DNA of 64,000 bases from Hymenolepis diminuta (GCA_900708905.1 CAADRB010000036.1:1218536-1282535), one strand, 5' to 3'; shown: positions 49,301 to 61,900, counted from the stretch's first letter. Notes: a model not told the origin generated them from the sequence alone. Numbers and translations: made by a program.

Positions 49301-50831
49301 TCCTTCCCTTTCGATTTATGTCGGAGCCTTGAACGGTAGCTCTCGAGAGTCGGTTTTTGAGATTTTATTTTCCGAAGTTGAGTTGTCGAATATTTGTTCT
49401 TGACATTTTTTAACTGATTCACTTATTTCTGATTTTTAGTTCACGTTGGACAATTTGCATTGTCGATTGATTGATTTTTTGCTTGTTGTCCTTGATGGAA
49501 CTTTTTTGCTTGAGTTGACCTTCGCAGTTTCTTCGTTTTCTGTCATTGTGCTGCGTTGAAGAAGTTGAATTTTTCATTGCATATTATTTGCATTTTGGTT
49601 TGGTTGGCTCTTTTTGAACTACCCAGAGAGTCAGAACAAACTTCGATACGAATATTTTTTGACCCCATTTATTTTGATTGCTGAATTAACTGCCTGTTTT
49701 TTTCGATGTAGTCGACAGGTTTTTGTGTGACGGTCTTTCGTTTGGGATCAAATTACCTCTTTTTGAAGATTGTCCTAATTTTTGTTGAACGGCTAACTGT
49801 TTCTTGAGTGACACCATGATTCTTTGCGATCCACTTTTACCACATCTTTGGCTTGATTTTTTAAAAATGTTTGATACTGTGGAAAATGCCACTCATTACA
49901 GAGCCACCAAGGTGATGGTGGTCTAGAGAATGCGCATATTTGTCGTTTTTGTAGATTTTGATCGGCATTGAAGCTATTGAAACTCATGACCGTAATTGAA
50001 GGAGTCGGAAATGTTAGAATCTGACTTGCTTGAAAAGACATGTTCCCCAATGGGGCCTCAAATAATGATTCCTGAGCCTTCTCAAAATTTTCTTACTTTT
50101 GTTGGAGAAGGGTTTGCATTTGGTCAAATTTTAAAGGTAACGTAGAACTGTTCAGTAATCATTTTGTTTGTTTGGGTGCCATTTTTGTTGATTGCTTCTC
50201 TGAATTCATTATACTGCGTCGTCAAATAAACGTTTAAATTATGATCAGGTCAGTGTTAGGTATGTTGCTACGGTTAGGCACCGGAGAAAGAAAATATAGT
50301 GATTCAATCAGAAAAGACTAGTCTTCCTCTGAAGATACTCCTAAAAAAACTAATTTTGTTTTTAGAATAAAAACGTCTTTGTTTCTAGATATCTATCGAA
50401 AAGCTGCGATTTATTTACTGAAATCAAAGAAGCCAAAGCTTTCTAAAATATTCAAATTAAAGAGCTCTCAATCTTTCAATCTCTTCAATGATCAACCAGC
50501 ACTTGTTCCTCTTGAAACTTCATGCAACGCCCCAACTGAAAACGAAATTGCAGTTTATGACACAAAAATTGAACCCGAAGTAGAATATAACATTTCATTT
50601 ACAGATCAACTCTACTTTTCTCAACCATCACCTTACACCCCCGGTCTACAAACACCATCGATGGATAACGATGACAATTTCCATGATCCACAGTTTCCAA
50701 TATTATCATATCTGCTAAATAATCCGTATGGCTACTTACCACCTTACATGGTTCATCTATATCCGCCTCCATCACAAAACTACCAGGTAAATCCGATTTC
50801 TCCTACATTTTTTAGAGCTATTGGGAAGTAA
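46239..50831 (+). CDS. Gene B: unrecognised FPxL-motif protein, two exons
   Basis: Exon 1 is 46239-46317 and exon 2 is 50389-50831; the joint restores an Asp codon (G|AT), and the 4.1-kb intron is GT-AG. About 173 residues. Residues 1-26 are basic (S-R-S-R-R-R-T-R-R-S-G). The next block, IYRKAAIYLLKSKKPKLSKIF, aligns with gene C. The middle is Pro/Ser/Tyr-rich and acidic. DNDDNF precedes FPILSYLL (129-136), then YGYLPPYM and VNPISPTFF to TAA. AATAAA at 50897-50902 follows the stop by 65 bases, supporting this as the last exon. A CAG|gtaaat at 50787 could be an alternative phase-0 donor. No known domain recognised. Assignment of exon 1 depends on phase and composition only. Confidence 0.55.
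47935..48075 (+). repeat. Dispersed repeat family 3, copy b
   Basis: Partner of 32590-32760 in the same orientation; best block GTGTCACAAGGAAGTTTACC then ATGTGG. No coding frame is retained. Confidence 0.55.
49130..50209 (-). pseudogene. Decayed LTR-retrotransposon gag remnant
   Basis: Minus strand, inside gene B's intron. Readable parts in order: MAPKQTK, a Gln/Leu-rich segment (MQTLLQQK, ENFEKAQESLFE), a Thr/Ser-rich linker, then a Cys/His knuckle region with WWLCNEWHF, CGKSG in another frame, and KESWCHSRNS. This is the layout of a Gypsy/BEL-type gag with a C-terminal zinc-knuckle pair. The large central capsid-like part is missing, several Cys/His positions are replaced, stops occur between blocks, and at least two frame shifts occur within the knuckles. 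The following Lys/Gln-rich text to about 49130 lacks a protease or polymerase that I can see. Long dead; no LTRs identified. Confidence 0.6.
50389..50831 (+). CDS. Gene B exon 2
   Basis: Acceptor gtttctag; enters with two bases of a codon, as does the single visible exon of gene C. Open for 147 codons, with a composition unlike the AT-rich background (many Pro, Ser, Gln, Tyr). It shares I-[YF]-x-K-A, K-L-S-[KR] and F-P-I-L-S-x-L-L with gene C. Confidence 0.68.
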
Positions 50832-50896
50832 ATGGATATATGAATAACGCCAGTTGAAGTTGGATTGAAAATACATACTGATACATTTTTTGAAGT

Positions 50897-50902
50897 AATA
50901 AA
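50897..50902 (+). promoter_or_regulatory. Candidate poly(A) signal of gene B
   Basis: AATAAA, 65 bases after the TAA that ends gene B exon 2. Confidence 0.4.
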
Positions 50903-51687
50903 GAAATTATATCAAAGCATTTCTCATCAATGGACTTATTGATTTTAACAATCATTAGCATTGAGCTAAAATGGGTGTGTGGCTGCTGTGTACTTGTCTT
51001 TACAATAGTAAACAACGAGATATTTAATTAGTTGATTTGAATAGGTTTCAAATTGAATTTGTCTTCTTGCGTGCATTTATGATTGTTTTCCCTTATTTAA
51101 CGCTTTTAGTTTTGAAGTAGAACTACTTTTGCAGTAACGCAGTACACTATTCAAATCGGGGTTTGAATTTGTGAACTCAGGGTATCTGCCAATTCATTTG
51201 AGATATTTTAAAGTTTCCAGTGGTAGACAAAGTGAAGTTGACATTGTTACCCAATCTGTTTTGAAAAACATGACCCTGGTAAATTTGAATATTCCTTGAT
51301 TTTTATTTTTTCTTCCACGATTATGACATTTTGAAGCTGTTCATTCATAATTGCTGTTGATAAGAGTTGACCTATATGGAAACCACGATTAAGCGTACGA
51401 TTATCAATGTTGTAAATACCCATTTAATGAAATTTTTCAGTACTCTAGTTCTATTTTTTGGAAGTAATCTATTTTTCACTGTTTAGGCATATCCTAACGA
51501 ATTATTATATCGTAGGATGTCTTTGTAAGTAACCAACCACAGCTAGGCAGAGAGATAAGTCTTAATTTAACTACTATTATTACTATTATTTTTATTATGA
51601 GAAGACTACACAAATGTTAAACACATATAAAATGTACCACGTTATCGGGACTATGGGTAATGGATTGAGTGTGATCGATAGATAAAA

Positions 51688-51891
51688 GTGTTAATACAGG
51701 GAAAGGGGAGGAAATACGTCAACTGTTTTGTCCATCGCAGGGGAGAAGAGGCGATCAAGTTCACATTTATATTTTATGGCGCCAATGGAAGAGTTTTAGG
51801 CAATATGATTTGTGGACTTGAGGGCCCAAGTTTTTCCGTAATATTTTTTACGAAAGAGTTATATCAAGGGCAATATGTAACAGTAGCTTGA
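51688..51891 (+). other. Open frame of unknown origin
   Basis: 68 codons (GTG at 51688, no ATG) ending at TGA. An acceptor-like atacag lies before GGAAAGGGG at 51700, so it could be a terminal exon in phase 0. The patch is GC-richer than its flanks and includes VNCFVHRRGEEAIKF and FYGANGRVLGNMICGLEGP. I do not recognise it. It could belong to an alternative gene B end or to a worn transposon. Confidence 0.25.
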
Positions 51892-53038
51892 CTTCCTTAA
51901 ATTGTTTATTAGGTTGAAATGCTGTAACCATTAGTACTTTTAATTTCATAGATTAATCTAATAAAACTGACTAATAATATTAAATAAACTTATCAGCAAA
52001 ATTTTTCTTACTCATTGCTTAGGAATCTGACTCTAATATTTACTTTCATTTCGCAGAAATTTTCAAAATGCCAATCTCTAGAAAAATCTAGTTCGCTGCA
52101 AATGGACGGCACACTTTCCTGGAAAGTTTTTAACTTTACTCTTGTTAACATGTTCATCGCTTATTCGATGTCCATTACCCATAATAATTTTCCCAATCAT
52201 ATTCAGGACTATTTCAGGAACTGTTAGCACTAAATCTTCGTCTAAAGTTCATTATGAAGTTTAAATGCTTAAAATTATCATCCAATCGAATATCAAGTAG
52301 CTTTGTGGTCCTCGCAGGTGTTCTTAGACAGCGTTCGTAGTTGATGAATTTCCGACACTAATGATAATTCATCGAAAATAAAGGAAGTATGCATATTGTT
52401 TTCACGAAATTAAGGTCTTCAGTTTATTTTCATCGGGCTTTCAAGCTTATGCTGTCCAATGGTCTCTATTTGAAGGGGAAAAATTATTCTCCTATCTAAT
52501 TTAAATTTCATCAAGAGAATGTATTTTCTGTCTGACACCAGTGACCTACATGGCGTCTAAGATAGATAATTCTGTTCTGGTGGGGATGGCAAATGCATGC
52601 TACCGACAAAGGCAGATGAATTCAGAGAGCTCGAATATCTTTAATATCGATTTTCTACGAGATTGAAGACGTTTTCGGGAGATTGAATTCACCAATTCTC
52701 CGTGGCCATATAAATGATGTAAAGTCAATTATGACGTATTCTTCTGAATTAAAAAAGACATATGGCCTTCAAATTACCTTGTTGTAAAAGTTTATCTCAA
52801 CTTCAGAGTCTTTTTTGTATCCAGTCTACGTTGTAAATGAAAGATTGATGAGTATGAGGTCCAACCTGCAGTACAAAACCCTTTAGAAACACTTTTGATG
52901 TAGCACTTAATCATTATTAGAACATTAATAGGAGGAATACGTAAAACAAACAAAATTCGTGAAAAGAAATATTCCATAATTTTACATATTTATATTTTCA
53001 CTTTGACTGGCCTTCGTTACAAAAAAACTGTATTTCAG

Positions 53039-53163
53039 GACAGACTAGTATTGTTAGAGTAGTTCCATATTTTAAAAATAATGCACAACTCATGCCCCTT
53101 GATTCACCTTGGAGACAAGCATTTTTTTATTTTTCATTTTCTTTTCCGATTCTTCGAGTCTAA
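53039..53163 (+). other. Isolated exon-like block
   Basis: Acceptor ctgtatttcag, then two bases and 40 codons to TAA, including SIVRVVPYFKNNAQLM and LDSPWRQAFF. Composition is coding-like, but no partner exon was found and no family is recognised. Confidence 0.25.
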
Positions 53164-53580
53164 AGGATTAAAACTTCTGTGTCGGTGAACTAGAATAAAT
53201 TTCGGATTACAGAATCAAATGGCAAAAATGTGGCAAAATCAAGATAGATGAGTTCTTTAAATCCTTTTTTATAAAAATTGTTATATTTTCCTGTTAGCTC
53301 ATGTCAAGTTTTCAGAAACTGGGCTCTTAATATATAGTGCAGTCCAAAAGCATTCAATAAATATAAAATCACAAATATACATCAGCATTTTTTACAAACC
53401 TTATTAAATTTATCACGATTAAGGAATGTGGTTCAATTTTGAATCGCAAAGTGAAAATAAAAATAAATAGCTCAATTGAGTTGTGTGTGTGTTAAACATC
53501 AGAGTCACTAAAGATAAATTCATGAAGAGCTAGAAACAAGGCAAAGGATTTAGTAGTGGTATCACATTAACGATACTTAC

Positions 53581-53784
53581 TAGAAAGTGGGTGATAAATA
53601 GAAAATAGATATGAAGAGGGAGGACTATAAGGAAGAAGCAAATAGAGAAGAGCTGGACGACTTTTGGATTTGAAGAAGAGCTGAATAGATTTGCTGTGGA
53701 AACTTAGAACTTTGGAGTCCGGCCGGGAAGTATTTACGGATGAAGTAGGTAGGGGGTTGAAAGTAAAAATAACCATATGAGAAT
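53581..53784 (-). other. Isolated exon-like block
   Basis: Minus strand: acceptor tttctactag and donor gtaagt bound 204 bp open in one frame (phase 1 in, phase 1 out). It is Ser/Pro/Leu-rich and pyrimidine-biased, so low-complexity sequence could explain the open frame. Confidence 0.25.
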
Positions 53785-56700
53785 CTAGTAGAAAAGAGAG
53801 ATGATGATTTGGAAATTAATTCATTGAAAGGGAGTAAATTGTTATCTGACGGTCATTTGTGCTTCTTCAGCAATTTTGATAGATCGGCTGATGTATGCAT
53901 GTCGATAAGATCTTGCTTAATGGTAACGATTTGACAATCGCCGAACTGTTTAAAAGTTTCCACTAAGGCCCTGGAAACAGCCAACCACAAACAACTTCTC
54001 AAAATTGGAAAGTAAAATAATCCTTCAATTAAACGGTTTAAATAAATGTACCTTCAAATAGTATTATAAGACTAAATAAATCAGTAATTTGCAAGCAGTA
54101 TTTCCCTTAAAGTTACGTTATTGTTTGCGCTTTAAAATATTAATATATATATGTATATATGCAACTTAATCATCGGTTATATTTTACATATTTTGAGTTC
54201 CATTTAGTGTATTAATGTTCTACTGATCTCTCAAATACGCCTTTGGTTCAACAAATAACAGAACGTTATTCAGAGTTTTATTATTTAACCAATTTATCTA
54301 ACTCGCCTTTTTGATAATTTCTCTATCTTCTCTCGATATGTTGTGGACAATTTTAGTTGGCTACATTTCGTCTTACATGACATGTTCGTTTAGTACACCT
54401 ACTACAATGTAAATGTTTAAATCAAGTGTGATTACCTTGTATAGCTGTAAAAGTACTTGAGTACTTTAAGTGGATTCATGGAAGTAAAAGTATAATTAGT
54501 AGTACAACTATGGAGATGCAGTCGTCATGACATGTACGACAAATTTAAACCTGCAATTATAAGAAGCAATTCAAATCATTAGTAATTAGCGTATTTTTCA
54601 TATGCCATGCATATTTCGTTAATATATTCTGCAATTTTCTTGCACTGCAGTCATGTAATCTAAAGGTTTCATGCCCCCTCTTTAATTAAGAAGGGTACTC
54701 CGTAATTGACTTTGCATTATTTATCTGGCTAAGGAGCGTTTTACTATTCTAACGTTCGTATGATCAGAAAACGATCATCTGAAGTTCGCATTGCAAATAA
54801 AATTTGGACATAAAGATGCGGGCTTTAAATATTCCACTTACTATATGATTTTCTTAAAGGTAAGGATATCTCGGGAGCTTGGGATCCAATTTGCGCCTCT
54901 TTGCCCTTAACATCTTCAGGATACGTGAAAAGTTCATTTCTATAGTAGAATAATTGTCAAGGCAATTTAAAGCCTTCAGGACTTATGGGCACCTGCGAAA
55001 CCATAAAGGATATGGGCGACGTGGAGAAAACTTTAAGAATTGATAATCCCGAGACAAAATGAAAACAGTAGCTATTGTCATTGTTTGTCGACGCCTTTTC
55101 ACAAACATATTTTCTAGATTATTTAGAGAGCAATTTTATATGTGTGTGGCCTGAGTTCAATAGGAGTCTGGTAGATAAAATGGTGTACACTGTATTGTGA
55201 TACGAGAAGCCAAATGTAAATAGAGGGAGAGGGAAGAGAGCACAAACATTTAATAAGTTGCACGCAACTCGGATGTCATTGGAATTCTCGATACTATCCA
55301 TGGGCCCTCAGATGCTAGATAGATCTTTTTCCAGTTATTAAGGAGACAGACGTTGTAATATTTTTCGAGACGAGGAAGGCACGTTGAAGGATTTTAATTT
55401 TGAAATCCAGATTTCTACGAAGCTCTAAATGGGGTCACGATTTCAATATCCTTAAAACTTTTTCCCTTGAAATTTTAAGAGTGTTCGTCTCAAGACGAGT
55501 TGATGGAAACTGTAATAGTTTGAATTCACTGGCACTCTCTGAATTCCATGTGACTAAATACTTCTGCGGAAGAAAGCGTAGATCGATTTTGATAGATGAT
55601 TTAGTTACACTGCGCCCAATTTCAGAAATAAAAAGCAAATTTTGTGTAGAGATCTCCATTTGAATAACTTTAAAGCTCAGTACCCAATATTCTATCTGAT
55701 CTCCACACACTCAGTTATTTTTAGATCTACTTTAAATAAAAGTCTTAATGTTAATTGGCTAGTAATAATTGCAGACACGCTAATTTGCCATGAGTCATAT
55801 GAAAGTGAAATTATCATCACACTGGAGATTTCCGATTTTCGGTTTTTATTAAATCACACAAGGTGTTGCTAAAAGTAGGATATCAGACGGATTAGAAGGC
55901 AAAACAATGTGCTATCGTACATAGGCAATGAAATATCGATTCCATGTGGTCGGCACGTCAGATACACGTCACAATCATTATGAGTCACGGTGTGACGAGG
56001 CCAAGCGCTATTTATTGATTAGTTCGTTATCTTACCAATCATATTCTGACCAATCAGATGAGTCAATGATGAGTTCAATCTTCTCCAGACAACCACAATA
56101 TTATTTCAGGCTTATAAATGGACTCCAAATTAAGTCTATAAATGTCTGACTAGTTGACTATTCTGGTCTGATTTAGTCCCCGACTTTCCCAACCACACCC
56201 TGGGGTCTGAGCGAATGCGGCAAAGCTCATAACACTGGGCTTGATTATATGTAATAACGTAAACCTCTTATTACGCATCCATTCAGAGTTCAAACACATT
56301 TGTTCATTTGCGACAGCAATAAAGATCATTTAAAGCGTTTTTTACTAACACATATTCTCCGCAAACAAAGTCAAAATTAGTGTAGAATTTTTAAAAACCT
56401 TCAAGTTATGCTTATCGTACTGACCCGTCTATGAGATTTTTTAAATTTTAAAAGGGATTAAATCTTTAAAGGCTGAAAGTGCCTGAAGATTTATTTCGCT
56501 CGATTTGTTTGCGTACAACATATACGTATTAATCAAATCTTTAAGTGCAAAATTGCAACAAATTGAGTATTATTGTATATGATTTTACCAACGGATGAAA
56601 ATGCTACATCAGCAAAATACTATAAAATATGAGCTAAAGATTTTTCTAAGTTCTACACTTAAATCTGCATATTGTAGGTTTTATCCTCTATAATACCGGT

Positions 56701-58174
56701 GACTCTGTGAAACAATAAGTCGTTTTCACTGACATCCTGCTCTTACAAACTTAATGGTTCTTGTTACTGCATTATTTTTGAAACATACTTCTGCGCCTAT
56801 GACACAACCAGCCAAGGAGAACAATAGTCAGTGCTTGTGATCGCAAATATGAACAATCAGAGAAACATCATTGTCTACAAGAACATGATGCCACCATGGA
56901 CAAAAGATGGCAAAAGCAGAGGGAGGAAATGCTGTGACAAATTGCTCAAAAGTAAACCAGAAAGTGAAAATCTAGCCTTAAAATAGCAAAATGTTCAAAA
57001 TAACTATAACTTTATGGAAAAAAGCTGCAGATGAACGACTGATCTGATCAGAGCCCCCAAACTTTCAGACTAGTTCATCAAGATAGGCAAAATTCAACAG
57101 CTTAAAAACTTCCTAATTATTCGAGTAGGTTTATTCCATCCACCGATATCTTCAGAAATTCCATCATAATTTATTCATCTACAAAACTCTATACTGCTTT
57201 TCTTAAATACGGAAGCGCAATCAAGAAAGCAGCAGAAGCTCAAATGAAAGGCACAAAGCGTCTGTGAACATAAATTTGGATTTTAAATAAACCAACAGTT
57301 ATTGTCTATGATACTCGACAAATTTTAGTGTCTCCCCTTTGTTTTTCATTGCCTCCATACCAAGACGTTAAAATTATATATTTCATTTCCTCCTTTTATT
57401 TTATTTTACTTCGTGATGTTTATAATTTATTATTTTTACTTCTTTTGCGATTTTCTATCGTGGTTCAATAACGCACTTTGGTTTTCCGACTGAGCTCTTC
57501 TCAAGTTGATTTGAGAAGAGTACTTAGGAAACCAGCATTTAGAAAATTGCATAACGATAGCCAAGCAGAATAGCTATCTGTTCCAACAAAGCGTTATAGC
57601 ATCATAAAAATCTTTTTCAATTGTACATCTCGATATTTGTAAAATGGCCCAACTAATTTTTTAGATCTGCCCTTCTGAGGGAGTCAATCACCAAATGATC
57701 GCACTACTTACAAATACAGAACCTGCAAAACAAAAATATATATATGCATATATATGTGGATATCATATCTGTTGCGATTAGCCGATTTATTGGTGCTCGA
57801 TTGGAGCAAATCATCTAAACAGAATCATCTGAATAGGAGGAAACCAGAAGAAACGGGCATTAAAAATAGGTGAATAAAGGATCCTATACTGAAGAAGTAT
57901 TTGTGACGAAATTATTACTTTTTCCTTTGTGTCACCAATAAATACATATGTTTTCCTTTAACAATAAAATCTTGTTAATAGCAGAATAATACTTTATAAA
58001 ATCCATTTGACCATTAAAAAATCCGTTCATTTCCCCCTGAAGATTGAGACTTGAAGACGCTTTTAAATCAAAAATAGAAAATATGATTAAATGCAAAGTC
58101 AGTATACTATCTAAAATAAATATCACAGCTAGAGTTGGGAAACTTTACATGGCTACGGAGATGCGGGAATTGCA

Positions 58175-58536
58175 TTATTGAACAAATAATTCCAGATTGG
58201 AGGTATTTTTTAATTTGTCCTCTGTTTCATATAATGTTGTTGAGTTCTTTCTTTTGGACGGTGGTATCCAGTCATCCTCCTCATCCAAAAGAGACGAGAG
58301 GATTGGGAATTGTTTTTCAATGTCTTCTGAGGAACTGGATTTGCTTGTTGCAGAAGCAAGTGAAATACAAATTCCATCTTCAATAATCGATTTGGGGGAA
58401 TCATAAGCACTTTCTTTTTCGATTAACAAATTGTTGGGGTATTTACCGATAATATTCTTTCCCTGGCAAAATCTCGATAATTTCGTCCGATTTAATTTTT
58501 TTTTCCACCCAAATTTTGAGGCTTTTGAAAAAATAA
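58175..58536 (-). CDS. Gene C: unrecognised FPxL-motif protein, last exon
   Basis: Minus strand. A strong acceptor (atttcttttag) precedes 58536; the exon enters with two bases of a codon and runs 119 codons to TAA. The ATG at 58561 lies inside the polypyrimidine tract and is unlikely to be the start, because gene B has an intron at the equivalent place and phase. Blocks: IFSKAS with a basic run to KLSRF (aligning with IYRKAA and KLSKIF of gene B), a Ser-rich middle, FPILSSLLDEEDDWIPPSKRK, then LYETEDKL. The last block matches gene A (WSPPLKRH and HFETEDKL). So it joins features of both A and B. First exon not found. Function unknown. Confidence 0.6.
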
Positions 58537-58895
58537 CTAAAAGAAATATTTGAAAAGGCATAATTAGCCATTATTATAGAAAAAATTCCTTATAAATTCA
58601 TTATCACAAGTAAATGAACTGAAATTCATTGATACAGAATCAGGTTGATTAAGTAGTACTTTTAACAAATTAAAGTATGTCAGGAAATTAAATTACCGTG
58701 CATATATTATAGCAAGATGATTAAAACCGCAAAAATGAAAAATACTCTAATGCGTTTATAATTTAATAAAATATCATGATCAAAACAAAAATGCAGTGGT
58801 AGAAAGAGTTATATTAAAGAGAATCATCAGTAAGAAAACTGGCGTGAAATACTGAAAAATTACATCGACAATATTCTGAGTCTGTTTTTTTGCAG

Positions 58896-58989
58896 ATTCT
58901 CTTTGACGCTTTCCAATTTGTCCTGAATTCTAGCACTGTCATTGTGGTGGATTTTGAAGCTACTACCTTAAAAGGATCGTGGATAGTTG
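58896..58989 (+). CDS. Orphan exon candidate
   Basis: Acceptor ctgtttttttgcag and donor gtatgt bound 94 bp, open only in frame 1, encoding ILFDAFQFVLNSSTVIVVDF then EATTLKGSWIV and one extra base. Hydrophobic strand-like composition; both splice sites are strong. I could not find neighbouring exons or identify the protein. Confidence 0.42.
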
Positions 58990-61900
58990 GTATGTGTTTG
59001 CTTATATATATTTGCTCTTTATGCACTTTAAATATAAAAACAAAAGCACTATAAAATTTTGTTCTGAATATTCAAATCACGTAAACAGGAATCCTTTATA
59101 TTCTGAAACAATAAATGCATCTGACCGTCGAGCTCTGAATAAATACTATAACCTCCACTGATGTGACCTCAAACTACCTCGCAGAACGGTCGTGCATCGT
59201 CAAATGGTTTATTTAAATCAAACGATTTCTGTGACACTTGGGTGATCATTGCTAAGTCTGTCTTAACCACCAGTGGTGTCCAGCACTCCTTATATGCCGC
59301 GCTGACAACTCGACATATGCTACGGAGCCTTGTTTTAAGCGTGCTGAATTTTTAACAACCGTGATGGTTATTCAACATGAACACCTAGTCGACACTTTTT
59401 ATCTAAACCATATATACACGCTCCGAAAAGAAGTACATCATCTGCTTCTTCTACACCCACGCTTAATCTCTCTTATTTCTCTCAGCTTTCTCTCTATTCT
59501 TATAAAAGCCCTCCAACCAGTGGCTCCTCTTCCCTATTTTGTTATTTTGTAAAGGTCGGCGGTAATAAGAAGAAAAAGACCTTGAAGAAGTAATCCTAGC
59601 CATAATGTGCTTACAAAGTTGCTCGAAAACATGTAAGATTTCTGAAAGTTGAATGTATTAATACGAGAACGTGAAACAGTGGACTATATCCGGCCTAATT
59701 ATATTGTCCAACTTAAGTAGAAGAGCTTTAGGAGAGCTGCTAAGTTAGATTTAATAAGTACTGGTTTAATAAAAGTATGTACGTAATATCAAGGTATATT
59801 GTCTCTCAAGGGTATCACAGAACATTTGAATGAACATTTTATCATTTGCTAGAAGTTCAAGGTCAGAGAAAATAAATGCTCATTTTACGCATAATATATC
59901 CATCGCTCCCCTGAAGATAATTTTTTATAAGGAAATTTATGTACCTTTACAAAATTTGTACCCTATAATAGTTATTCGCCACTAGTGCTTTATTTCGTAC
60001 AAGTAAATTGTCCCTTAAGTAAAAGTAAATTCTGCATTATGGGAGAATATCAAGCTAGATAGTTCTTATCGAGGATAATGAGATTTTCCGATGGTGATAT
60101 GAAATGGTAAGAAAAGGTTAGAAAGATTATTGTTGATCAGCAATGTATTTTAATAAAATACTTTTCCCGCTCATTTTGGTATATATATAATTTAATTAAT
60201 CATTCTACTAAAGTGATTTAGGTTATTCAGCCAACCACTGAAGTGAAAATAGATCCGAATTTGCACGAATAGTATTACTTCCGATTTATTTCTCCAGGTA
60301 CTTAAATGAGATTAATAAGGTATTATATTACAATGGGCTTTAGTAAGAGACTAATATATTTACCTATGGACCTAATGGCATAAACAACTTTCCCATTTGA
60401 AATTGTTAACTCCGAGTTAGAGGCAACTTGTCTCCTGGACACCGCAGAATAAGTCTAAGCACCCGTTCTATCAAAGTAGTGAGAAGTCATAGAGAAGACG
60501 CCCCCAGAGTAAGGAACTGTTCTTAATTATGAATACTTTTCATATAAAACTGATAAACACCTGGAGCTGAACAGAATGGTGTTCGCATATTTTGAGGTCA
60601 CTGCATACTTAGATAAACACATAAATAGGTAATTGGGTTTGGGAAGGATATTACCCCAAAACGTATAGAAAATAGGGAACCGGAGAAAATGTTCTTACAT
60701 CAGAGAATCTGAGTCAAAGACAAGTTGGTGTAGGGCACGACAGAAATAACGGTACATATGCTTTTATATAACTTTACCTATAAATGCGTGTATATAAATG
60801 TAAAAATGCAACCTTGCTGAGAATTTTATGCAGAAACATTTTGAAGTTAATAGAAACATAATTGAAATAAGGGACGTTAGTTTACAAAATAGGCAAAAAT
60901 AAGAAGTTTACCGACAGGAAGGCCACACCATTAAAATAGCGCTTTTACCATGACAAGTCAGGTCATGAACAGTTCAGTTACTATTCATAGATTGGTCCTT
61001 TGTCTGGCCAGTCATATTCTACCATGATGTACATGAAGGTCTAATACCTTCCAATAATCGGTTCACTTTTCCCTAGCATATCGTACCTCTACAAAGAGGT
61101 AAAAATTGATAGTTTTTCGTCAAAAATGTCCTGCCTGAATTGATCAATCTTCTATTTTCTCTGGGGTTTAAGTTAACCGTAAAAGTATGTTGCAATGGCT
61201 CATGTGGCGCGAACTGAATCACAAAGGAGTAAATATATAGTTGAGAATTTCATTCAATAAAGTCAAGCCAAGCTGACTCAGTGATGGTCAGCTTCGGGTG
61301 ATCAGTGCCAGTGTAGAGTAGATTCAACTCGATTAGAACATAGGACACAGGAGAGTCCCAGAGATCAGTAAGTTCTAGCTGAATCATGGCAGCAGCCTGC
61401 AGGAAAATAAATTGATTGGAAATTGAGTAAGGAGAATTTCTTTAAGTGATCATTCATAATCAAAATGAACGAAGATTAAAGGAATGACAAATTCGCGAAG
61501 TACTGACGATTAAATTTGATTCATTTGACTCGAAGATTTAGATACTATGGATAAATATATCAGTCATTAGTACTATTTTTATCATTGTATTATAACTGTC
61601 TATTTTAGAATGACAGATAAAATTTTAAGGTTTCCCTATCTGGAGTAAATTTACTTCTGAGTAATGATTTTACCATGGTATTCATGGTCAGTGCATTAAT
61701 TTAATTGTTCTTTCGTTTACTATTGTGAAATTTCACCTAAAAGATCGCGTAAGTTCTGCATTAGGAACTACACATCAGTTTAGTAAAGATACGCGTTCTC
61801 TAATGAGAGTTTTACTGTTTGATGCAGAGTATGAACCACTCTTCTGAAAAGTTTATAATAGAAGGTAGACCGTGACCCAAACCATCATGAAAATTATCCG

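Larger units (their letters stand above)
50903..58174. other. Stretch between genes B and C
   Basis: Besides the open frame at 51688-51891, three isolated exon-like blocks on either strand are possible: 52057-52227 plus, 53039-53163 plus and 53581-53784 minus. None can be linked to a gene. A short inverted repeat AAAGTACT-TG-AGTACTTT lies near 54450. Confidence 0.35.

Noticed and set aside
49158..49403. 81-codon plus-strand frame
   Set aside because: Lies antisense over the gag remnant, whose minus-strand text is the recognisable one.
58537..58561. ATG at 58561 as the start of gene C with a signal-peptide-like MPFQIFLLV
   Set aside because: The stretch is a polypyrimidine tract and acceptor; gene B has an exon boundary at the same aligned position and phase.
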